In this document: positions 20,663 to 26,339 of the stretch, one piece after another
How the letters are laid out: the number at the start of each line of letters is the position of its first letter
How positions within the stretch are numbered: the stretch's first letter is position 1
Assembly: GCA_023422005.1 (NCBI GenBank)
Contig: JAEZSC010000006.1
Coordinates: 1-26,339, forward strand
Direction of reading: 5' to 3'
DNA from: Bacillota bacterium
GTDB lineage: Bacteria > Bacillota > Clostridia > Christensenellales > UMGS416
DNA: 26,339 nt
The notes under the pieces: model-generated
What the model was told of the DNA's origin: nothing
The model's database searches: none
What the model saw: only the letters and a program-made list of their open reading frames with translations
Position numbers and translations under genes: made by a program

Positions 20663-21427
20663 ATGAACGACGAAAGTTCATTTTACGACGGGTTGACGCT
20701 GGACCGCGAAAGCCCTGTACCGGCCTATTTCCAGATCAAGAGCCATATTGAGCGCTTGATCGAGCAGAAAAAACTGCTGCCAGGCGACCGCCTGCCCTCG
20801 GAGAGGGACTTCTGCGCCCGCCTGCCGGTCAGCCGCATGACCTATCGCCAGGCGCTCACAACACTCAAACACTCCGGATTGTTGGTGCAGCAGCAGGGCC
20901 GGGGCACCTTTGTAGCCCCGCACAAGGTGGGCCTGGCCACGATGGACGTTCTGAGCTTCTCCGAAGCCATCAGCGGCCAGGGGCTGATGCCCGGCGCCCG
21001 CACGCTCAAAAAGCGCCTGCTCAAGCCCGCGCCTCCGGAAATCACCCAGGAGCTGGGGCTGGACGCCGGCGCTCCGGTGGTCACGCTCACGCGCATCCGG
21101 CTGGCCGAAGGTATGCCGGTGCTGCTGGAAACCTCATGGCTGGACGCTTCGCGCTTCGGCGATTTGATGCAGGTAGACCTGACCGACCGGTCGCTGTACC
21201 ACATCCTGGAGGAGCGGTTCCACACATCCATCGCCCGCCGCCGGGAGATCATAGAGGCGCTGGCCGCCGACGAGCGCCTGGCGCGGCTGCTGGACGTGGA
21301 GCCCGGCTCGCCGGTGATCCGCAACACAGGGTATAACTACGATGAACCTGATCACGTGGTGGAGTACGTCATCAGCTATTATCGGGCTGACAAAGCCAGA
21401 TTTACATTCGAGACCCGAAGAGTCTGA
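20663..21427 (+). CDS. GntR/HutC family regulator with UTRA domain
   Basis: A 254-residue repressor. The N-terminal winged helix covers about residues 15-85 (PVPAYFQIKSHIERLI, LPSERDFCARLPVSRMTYRQAL, GLLVQQQGRGTFVA). The C-terminal UTRA effector domain covers about 95-245 (FSEAISGQGLMPGARTLKKRL, LTRIRLAEGMPVLLETSWLD, SPVIRNTGYNYDEPDHVVEYVISYYRADKARF). This is the DasR/NagR (YvoA) architecture, which senses amino-sugar phosphates. GAGGT (20653-20656) points to ATG 20663 over GTG 20657 or ATG 20660. The divergent nagB and the dre-like site between them make it a probable NagR-type repressor of nagB. Family certain; effector inferred. Confidence 0.93.
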   Translation: MNDESSFYDGLTLDRESPVPAYFQIKSHIERLIEQKKLLPGDRLPSERDFCARLPVSRMTYRQALTTLKHSGLLVQQQGRGTFVAPHKVGLATMDVLSFSEAISGQGLMPGARTLKKRLLKPAPPEITQELGLDAGAPVVTLTRIRLAEGMPVLLETSWLDASRFGDLMQVDLTDRSLYHILEERFHTSIARRREIIEALAADERLARLLDVEPGSPVIRNTGYNYDEPDHVVEYVISYYRADKARFTFETRRV

Positions 21428-21442
21428 AGAAGGTTAAGATTT

Positions 21443-21683
21443 CGCGCCTGTAGGCGCGACCTGCGCATCGCCCCGCTGTGCTTCGCACAGCCTACGGCTT
21501 GCTGTCGCAGCCTACGGCTTGCTGTCGCATCGGCGGAGCCGACGCTGTCGCAAGCCTGGGGTAATGCCTCGCCGACATCCGGTCGGCGAGTGCGGCAGCA
21601 CCGCACAAGGCGACGCTGGGCTACAGCGCATCCTGCGCCAAGGCCAAAGGGCTTTCCGATCGCCCTTTGGAAACCTTCGGCAC
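21443..21683 (+). repeat. Modular hairpin repeat, copy 3 (expanded)
   Basis: The head hairpin CGCGCCTGTAGGCGCG (21443-21458) and the tail (arms 21644-21652 and 21662-21670, trailer to 21683) match copy 1, but here they are separated by about 185 bases of further short hairpins, including CTCGCCGACATCCGGTCGGCGAG. It starts 15 bases after the gntR stop, and no other terminator is seen there. No gene is supported in it. Confidence 0.8.
21488..21527 (+). repeat. 20-base tandem duplication inside copy 3
   Basis: The unit CAGCCTACGGCTTGCTGTCG occurs twice with no change and no spacer (21488-21507, 21508-21527). Confidence 0.9.
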
Positions 21684-21845
21684 CAAATAATTAAGTAATT
21701 AAATCAACTTCCTAACGCTCAACCGCCATTCTCATCTGACGTCCGGATAGGCAGCAGGATGTCGCACGCGTCGTTCACATTGTCATGCACAAAAATATCA
21801 TTTTTGCATTTCATATCCCTCGGGCCATTCTACCCTGGCGAAACG
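21684..21845. other. Intergenic spacer, nothing recognised
   Basis: An AT-richer spacer between repeat copy 3 and the next terminator. A short inverted repeat (TGCACAAAAAT...ATTTTTGCA near 21785-21808) is visible; no gene or promoter is supported. Confidence 0.4.
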
Positions 21846-21879
21846 AAAAAGCCATGCGCGGAAGGTAACCACGCATGGC
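21846..21879 (-). terminator. Terminator of the membrane-protein gene
   Basis: Stem GCCATGCG (21851-21858) with CGCATGGC (21872-21879). On the minus strand it is followed by TTTTTCGTTT. It lies about 30 bases after the membrane-protein stop. Confidence 0.8.
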
Positions 21880-21909
21880 CTGTACTCGGGTGCCGTCGGC
21901 AAAAACGCG

Positions 21910-22881
21910 TTATTCCGCCGGCTTCGCCCGCAATTTACGGATAGGGAACTTGAACCGGCGCGGCGGGGTTGGTGGTGCGACCGGCAGCCCTCTGTCCACC
22001 GAAACGCCAAAGCACAGCAGTGAAAAGCCGAACATGATGAGCGCCAGGGCCAGCAGTGCCGACGAGAAGGGTTGCAGGGCCGCAGCCGTTAGGTCGGGCA
22101 GCACGCCAAGGAAGGCCGGCTGGAACATGGCCTGCACCGGCGCGGTCAGCACGGCTGCCAGCAGATCCCGGTGGAAGAAGCGCAGCGCCAGGCCCACCGC
22201 CGCGAACAGCGCGCTGTGGGCCATCAACATCCAGCCGCACAGCAGATAGAACGGCCGCGGGCTGCGCATCCACAGCAGGTAGAGGAAGGCCAGGCAGAAC
22301 ACGACGCCACCCACGGCAATCAGCACGGCCAGGTCCAGCCGGGCATAAGCCAGGCGCAGCGGCGCCGCCCATTGCTCCAGGGTTGCGCGGTAAGCGTCGT
22401 TCCACTTGGCTGTGAAGGGCAGATAATCCGAGAGCTTGGGGCGAGACAACTCTGGCACAAAGAGCAGTGCGCCATCCTTGAGCAGGGCGCTTAGCAGGTC
22501 CGTGCCGTATCCATCCAGCGAAGCGGCATCGCCCAGCACCGGCACAGCGCCGCCCTGCAGCGCATAACGGGCCAGGTTCGGCGCGGCATCCTGCACGAGC
22601 CGCGCCACCTGCTGCGTCGGCAGCGCCTTAAGGGCCAGCGCGAAGGCCTGAGCGCGGTCCTCGGTGCGCAGCGCCTCCGGCGGCGCCAGGTCCAGCACGA
22701 TGTCCGAGAGCGCCCGCACGGCGTAACGCCCAAGGGCGTTGTAGGCCTCGCTCTGCGGCGCGCCATAGAATGCCGGGTCCAGCACGGTATTCTGCGCCAG
22801 CAGCAGCATCTGAGCCGCCAGCAGCGTAGCGCACAGCAGCACTGAGAGCAGCACCGTGGCGATGATTTTTACAACTTTCAT
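21910..22881 (-). CDS. Membrane protein of unknown function
   Basis: A 323-residue membrane protein. One membrane segment lies at the N-terminus (about residues 5-27, IIATVLLSVLLCATLLAAQ). A hydrophilic domain of about 150 residues follows, presumably outside the membrane. Three more segments lie at about 182-205, 211-237 and 270-292. The end is a short basic, proline-rich tail (PPTPPRRFKFPIRKLRAK). The topology places both termini inside. I see no catalytic motif. ATG 22881 is chosen because of AGAGGGAG just upstream; longer in-frame readings run into the spacer. It stands alone between repeat elements and has its own terminator. Topology similar to small integral sensors or chaperone-like membrane proteins is possible but unproven. 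Confidence 0.8.
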   Translation of the reverse strand: MKVVKIIATVLLSVLLCATLLAAQMLLLAQNTVLDPAFYGAPQSEAYNALGRYAVRALSDIVLDLAPPEALRTEDRAQAFALALKALPTQQVARLVQDAAPNLARYALQGGAVPVLGDAASLDGYGTDLLSALLKDGALLFVPELSRPKLSDYLPFTAKWNDAYRATLEQWAAPLRLAYARLDLAVLIAVGGVVFCLAFLYLLWMRSPRPFYLLCGWMLMAHSALFAAVGLALRFFHRDLLAAVLTAPVQAMFQPAFLGVLPDLTAAALQPFSSALLALALIMFGFSLLCFGVSVDRGLPVAPPTPPRRFKFPIRKLRAKPAE

Positions 22882-22983
22882 GGCTCTCCCTCTGCGGGTG
22901 TTGCCCGCGATTGCCAAGGTTTGCCATTATCCTGTCCAGTTATGGCAGGGTTAAAACAGAATGCATCGACATGTGCTCCCTTG

Positions 22984-23087
22984 GCCCCCTTGACAAGGGG
23001 GCTATCGCGCAGCGACTGGGGGTTCTGCCTGGCAGGAAACCCTCCGTCAGGCTGCATGCAGCCTGCCACCTCCCTTTTCAAGGGAGG
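22984..23087. repeat. Composite hairpin repeat element A
   Basis: Stem GCCCCCTTG/CAAGGGGGC at 22984-23002, palindrome CAGGCTGCATGCAGCCTG at 23048-23065, and stem CCTCCCTT/AAGGGAGG at 23069-23087. Similar CCTCCGTCA...CCACCTCCC...AAGGGAGGC units occur widely in gut Clostridia. It lies in the 454-base gap between the membrane protein and the transporter genes. Confidence 0.65.
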
Positions 23088-23130
23088 CAAGAAGGATAAT
23101 GGTCTGTATAACCTTAGGTGGCTTTAATGC

Positions 23131-23240
23131 CTTCCCCTCCAGGAGAAGGTGGCGCGCAGCGCCGGATGAGGTCCAGCGCCGCGCACGGTTTACACCTCAT
23201 CAGTCGCCTGCGGCGACAGCTTCCCCTCCAGGGGAAGCCT
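23131..23240. repeat. Composite hairpin repeat element B
   Basis: Two related arms face each other. The left arm starts CTTCCCCTCC and ends GATGAGG (23165-23171). The right arm starts CCTCATC (23195-23201) and ends CTCCAGGGGAAGCC. Between them the arm centres carry different small GC hairpins. Bases 23241-23335 hold nothing I recognise. Confidence 0.7.
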
Positions 23241-23335
23241 AGTGGCGAACGCAAAAGCAGCCACACTGTCTCGTGCGGCTGCATTTGCGACTGCTATACA
23301 GCGGAGTAACCCGCGATTAGCCTAATGAGTAATGA

Positions 23336-24094
23336 TTAGCCCGGTATGATGACCCGCCCATAGGGGCCGGGCACACACAGCAGCTTCTGGCCGTAAATCT
23401 GCTCCAACGCGGCCAAGTCCAGCGCCTGCTGCGGTGGCCCGAAGCGGGCCACTTGGCCGGCGCACAGCACCAGCACGTCGTCGGCAAAACGCTCGGCCAT
23501 GTTCAAGTCGTGCAGCACACACACGACGGCTGCGCCCTCGGAGGCTTTGCGGCGGAACAGCTCCAGCAGCGCCGTCTGGTGGCGGATGTCCAGATTGGCC
23601 ACCGGTTCGTCCAGCAGCATCGTGCCCGCGTGCTGGGCCAGCGCCCGCGCCGCGATGACCCTCTGGGCCTCGCCGCCGGAAAGCTCGGTGATGGGCCGCT
23701 CGGCAAACTCCATTACGCCGGCATCAGCCATGGCCTGTTCGGCAGCCTCATAGTCCGCGGCCTTCTCGCTGCCCAGCAGCGGCACAAAGGCATTGCGGCC
23801 CATCAGCACGACCTCCCGGGCCGTGAAGGGGAAGGCCACATTGGCGCTCTGGGGCACCACAGCTATGCGCCGCGCCCGCTCCCGCGGGCTCAAGGCGTGC
23901 ACCGGCTTGCCATCGAGCTGCGCACAGCCGGAGCTTGGTGCCAAAGTGCCGGACAGCACCTTGATCAGCGTGGTTTTGCCGCTGCCGTTGGGGCCTACGA
24001 TGGCCGTGAAGCGCCCCGGCGCAAAGGCCGCGGTGATGCCGCGCAGCACGGAGCGGCCGGGATATTCCAGATAAAGATCCTTGGCCTCCAGCAT
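23336..24094 (-). CDS. ABC transporter ATP-binding protein (BtuD-like)
   Basis: A 252-residue ATPase of the iron-siderophore/heme/B12 importer class. Walker A is GPNGSGKTT, the Q-loop VVPQSANVAFPF, the signature LSGGEAQR, Walker B MLLDEPVANLD and the switch histidine in VCVLHDLNMAERFADD. These define the FecE/BtuD subgroup. ATG 24094 begins one base after the permease stop (TGA-C-ATG), so the two are translationally coupled. The operon is led by a cobalamin riboswitch, so the likely cargo is cobalamin or another corrinoid. Last gene of the operon; no clear terminator follows, only the repeat elements. Confidence 0.93.
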   Translation of the reverse strand: MLEAKDLYLEYPGRSVLRGITAAFAPGRFTAIVGPNGSGKTTLIKVLSGTLAPSSGCAQLDGKPVHALSPRERARRIAVVPQSANVAFPFTAREVVLMGRNAFVPLLGSEKAADYEAAEQAMADAGVMEFAERPITELSGGEAQRVIAARALAQHAGTMLLDEPVANLDIRHQTALLELFRRKASEGAAVVCVLHDLNMAERFADDVLVLCAGQVARFGPPQQALDLAALEQIYGQKLLCVPGPYGRVIIPG

Positions 24095-24095
24095 G

Positions 24096-25097
24096 TCAGC
24101 GCACCCCCTTGCGGATCAGCAGCCACAGGAAAAACGGCCCGCCGATCAGCGAAGTGAGCACGCCCACGGGAAGCTCAATGCCGGGTATGACGTTGCGCGC
24201 GGCAGTGTCGGCCAGCAGCAGGAAAACGCCGCCTCCCAACAGGCTCAGCGGCAGCAGCCGCCGGTGGTCGGGGCCGATCAGCATGCGCAGCCCATGGGGC
24301 ACGATGAGCCCCACGAAGCCGATGATGCCCGCGGCGCTGACGGCGCCGGCGGTCGCGATGGCAGCGAAAACCATGAGCGCCCTGCGTAGTGCGTCCACAT
24401 TGACGCCCAGATGCTGCGCCTCCTCCTCCCCCAGGGCCAGCAGGTTGAGCTGGCGGCCGAACACCAGCAGCCCCAAAGAGCCTATGATCACCATCGGCAG
24501 GCTCCACAGCACGGAAGCCCACCCGGCGACGCTGAGGCTGCCCATGTTCCAGTAGATGATGCGCTCCACCTTGTCGTGGTTCAGGCTCATCAGCAGCGTG
24601 GTGGCCGCCGAAAGCACCGTGCCCACGGCAATGCCAGCCAGCAGCAGGCCCGAGGACGTCATGGCCCGGCCTGCCCGGCCCAACGCGTACACGGCGAACA
24701 TGGAGCCCAGGCCGCCCAGAAAGGCGAACAGCGTGACCGCACCCATGCCAAAGCTCGCGCTATCCATGCTGAACACCATGGCCAGCATGGCGCCGAAGCT
24801 GGCGCCGGCGGCCACGCCCAGGATGTGCGGATCGGCCAGCGGGTTGCGGAACATGCCCTGCATGGCGCCGCCGCTGACCGAGAGCGCGCCGCCCACCAGC
24901 AGCGCCAGCGCGATGCGGGGCAGGCGGATCTGCAGCACGATCAGCAGCGCCGTGGCGTCGCCGCCCAGCACCGTGCGGATGCTCTCCAGCGGCCCCATGG
25001 CCGAGCCCAGAAGCACGGCGGCCACAGCGCCCACCAGCAGCAACGCCGCCAGCACTGTCCAGGCGACCGCGAGTTTCAGCTTTCCCTGTCTAGCCAT
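24096..25097 (-). CDS. FecCD-type ABC permease (BtuC-like)
   Basis: A 333-residue integral membrane protein of the FecCD/BtuC family, which works as a dimer with about ten helices per subunit. Family landmarks are LRLPRIALALLVGGALSVSGGAMQGMFRNPLADPHILGV-type sequence in the N-terminal third (IRLPRIAL, NPLADPHILGVAAGAS), GFVGLIVPHGLRMLIG near the ATPase-coupling loop, and LLADTAARNVIPGIELPVGVLTSLIGGPFFLWLL at the C-terminus. The ATG shares one base with the TAA of the binding-protein gene (TAATG). The riboswitch context makes corrinoid import most likely; siderophore or heme importers look alike in sequence. Confidence 0.93.
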   Translation of the reverse strand: MARQGKLKLAVAWTVLAALLLVGAVAAVLLGSAMGPLESIRTVLGGDATALLIVLQIRLPRIALALLVGGALSVSGGAMQGMFRNPLADPHILGVAAGASFGAMLAMVFSMDSASFGMGAVTLFAFLGGLGSMFAVYALGRAGRAMTSSGLLLAGIAVGTVLSAATTLLMSLNHDKVERIIYWNMGSLSVAGWASVLWSLPMVIIGSLGLLVFGRQLNLLALGEEEAQHLGVNVDALRRALMVFAAIATAGAVSAAGIIGFVGLIVPHGLRMLIGPDHRRLLPLSLLGGGVFLLLADTAARNVIPGIELPVGVLTSLIGGPFFLWLLIRKGVR

Positions 25098-26110
25098 TAC
25101 TTGTCAAAAGAAATCGTGACGCCGCACAGGATCTGCGCAAACTCCCGGAAGCCCTCCACCAGGCGCGGGCCGGGGCGCATACACGTGTCGCTGGTCACCG
25201 TGAACACCTGCTGGTTCTTGGATGCGGTCAGCTCCTTGTAGCCCTCGCCGGCGGTAAAGGCAGCGGTACCGCCCGGAATGTCGCTGGACAGCAGCACCAC
25301 GGCGGGGTCCTTCTTGACAATGTCTTCCAGCGACATCTGCGGCCATTCCACGGGCATGCCCTCGGTCAGGTTCTTAGCGCCGCACATCTCCACGATCTCA
25401 TAGGGGAAGGTGCCGGGGCCGGCGGAATAGTCGCCGAACTGGCCGTAGGAAATTGCGATATAAGCGGTCTTGCCACTGGCCTTGTCCTTGATGGCATCCT
25501 TGACGATCTGCTCCTTGCGGCGCATGTCGTCAGTCATGGCCTTGGCCTGGTCGGTGGCGCCGGTCAGCGCGCCCACCAGAGCGATCGTGTCATAGGTGCT
25601 CTGATAGGTCGTGCCCTCGGTGGCGGCAACAGTCAGGCCCAGAGCCTGCAGCTTTTCGATGATATCCTTTTGCAGCTTGTTGCCCGCCAGAACCAGGTCC
25701 GGCTTGAGGCCGGCGATCTTCTCCAGGTTGGGGCCATTGAAGTCGCCAACCTTCTCGACGTTGGCCACTTCAGCGGGATAGTTGGAGATGCCGTCCACAC
25801 CGATGACCTTGCTGCCCAGGCCCAGGGCGAACAGGATCTCGGTGTTGCTGGGTGTGAGGCTGACAATGCGCTGCGGCGCGGCGGCCAGCTTCACCTCGTT
25901 GCCCAGCACATCGGTGCCGGAAAGGCCGGCGGCCGTGGGCGCGGGGGTGGTAGTGGGCGACGCCGTGGGTTCCGGCGTGGGCGTAGCAGCGGGCTCGGCG
26001 GCCACGGTGGTGGCAGCGGCGGCGCTGGTGGCTGCCGGCGCCGGCGCGCCGCAGGCGGCCAGGGCCAGCACCGCGACCAGGGCGCAAATCATTGCAAACA
26101 GCTTTTTCAT
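25097..26110 (-). CDS. Corrinoid-type substrate-binding lipoprotein (BtuF-like)
   Basis: A 337-residue binding lipoprotein. The signal peptide MKKLFAMICALVAVLALAAC ends in a lipobox LAAC with Cys20 as the lipid-anchored residue. A low-complexity Ala/Thr/Pro tether of about 45 residues follows. The class III binding fold then has PQRIVSLTPSNTEILFALGL, VGDFNGPNLEKIAGLKPDLVLA and PVEWPQMSLEDIVKKDPAVVLLS. ATG 26110 is supported by AGGAGG; a longer in-frame reading to 26317 runs through the terminator and riboswitch and is rejected. First gene of the operon, 52 bases after the leader terminator. Corrinoid specificity is inferred from the riboswitch. Confidence 0.93.
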   Translation of the reverse strand: MKKLFAMICALVAVLALAACGAPAPAATSAAAATTVAAEPAATPTPEPTASPTTTPAPTAAGLSGTDVLGNEVKLAAAPQRIVSLTPSNTEILFALGLGSKVIGVDGISNYPAEVANVEKVGDFNGPNLEKIAGLKPDLVLAGNKLQKDIIEKLQALGLTVAATEGTTYQSTYDTIALVGALTGATDQAKAMTDDMRRKEQIVKDAIKDKASGKTAYIAISYGQFGDYSAGPGTFPYEIVEMCGAKNLTEGMPVEWPQMSLEDIVKKDPAVVLLSSDIPGGTAAFTAGEGYKELTASKNQQVFTVTSDTCMRPGPRLVEGFREFAQILCGVTISFDK

Positions 26111-26161
26111 GGTTCCTCCTGCGTAATGGGTTATCCTACGACCATGAAGGCCGATAGACAC

Positions 26162-26190
26162 AAAAAAACCCTCCGGAAAAGCGGAGGGTT
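26162..26190 (-). terminator. Riboswitch-controlled terminator
   Basis: Stem AACCCTCCG/CGGAGGGTT with loop CTTTTC, followed on the minus strand by TTTTTTTGTG. It lies between the aptamer and btuF-like gene, consistent with transcription attenuation on B12 binding. Confidence 0.9.
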
Positions 26191-26339
26191 TGCGCACAAA
26201 CAAACTGCCCGTACGGGCATTTGCGGCTGCGGCCTCCCTCCGAGGCTTTGCCAAAAATCCCTTCAGGCAGGTCTCCTGACTCGGGTGTCGTCCTCCCCCG
26301 GCCCTTCCCGTTTTCACAGTGGATTGCCGGGTTCGTCTT
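26191..26339 (-). promoter_or_regulatory. Cobalamin riboswitch (5' part outside the window)
   Basis: The minus strand shows the 3' half of the aptamer in the usual order: AATCCACTGT (from 26325), GGGAAGG, GGACGAC, and the B12 box GAGTCAGGAGACCTGCC (26282-26266). The 5' part lies beyond the window edge. An expression platform with a terminator follows. It should switch off the btuF-btuC-btuD-like operon when adenosylcobalamin or a related corrinoid is plentiful. Confidence 0.95.

Noticed and set aside
21488..21527. Possible CRISPR-like repeat
   Set aside because: Only two adjacent identical 20-mers with no spacer; this is a tandem duplication.
26111..26317. N-terminal extension of the binding lipoprotein
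   Set aside because: It would translate through the cobalamin riboswitch and its terminator; the real start has AGGAGG and a signal peptide.

Overview
The window looks like the chromosome of a high-GC, spore-forming member of the Clostridia (Bacillota). The evidence is a complete spo0A with 0A boxes in its leader, a serine-type T-box before serC-serA, a clostridial-type c-di-GMP-I riboswitch, a cobalamin riboswitch, Shine-Dalgarno sites of the AGGAGG type, and hairpin-rich intergenic repeats of kinds I associate with gut Clostridia. No rRNA, tRNA, CRISPR array, insertion sequence or phage gene is visible. Most genes are GC-rich. Genes at 2225-2521, 12526-13194 and 14883-15386 are clearly more AT-rich.

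Layout. 1-2112: an AAA/ABC-type ATPase and an unrecognised 355-residue protein in one probable operon. 2113-2998: an AT-rich DUF1871 gene between two direct copies of a modular hairpin repeat. 2999-3911: spo0A with its promoter and two 0A boxes. 4118-4381: a small basic protein. 4452-6878: hcp (hybrid cluster protein) divergent from a Crp/Fnr regulator, the usual arrangement for nitrosative-stress control. 6908-7366: a Nudix hydrolase. 7498-9216: argS, with an unusual HIGH motif. 9338-11380: deoD, a phosphoribosyltransferase and a nitroreductase in a tight operon. 11491-13194: an AlkZ-like protein and a conserved hypothetical. 13295-14819: a PNPOx-like flavoprotein and an Old Yellow Enzyme family oxidoreductase. 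14883-15386: an AT-rich hypothetical. 15406-17969: T-box, serC, serA (serine synthesis). 18149-19683: a secreted FnIII/beta-helix protein behind a c-di-GMP riboswitch. 19759-21427: nagB divergent from a GntR/UTRA regulator with a DasR/NagR-like operator (amino-sugar use). 21443-23240: repeat elements around a membrane protein of unknown function. 23336-26339: a btuF-btuC-btuD-like importer behind a cobalamin riboswitch that runs off the window edge.

Most genes are housekeeping or metabolic. The best leads are regulatory or structural: the riboswitch-controlled surface protein, the modular repeat family and its link to the DUF1871 gene, the palindrome centred at -41.5 of hcp, the dre-like operator between nagB and gntR, and the altered ArgRS active-site motif. 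I did not find a clear new defence or multi-gene system. The closest candidate is the two-gene ATPase unit at 228-2112.
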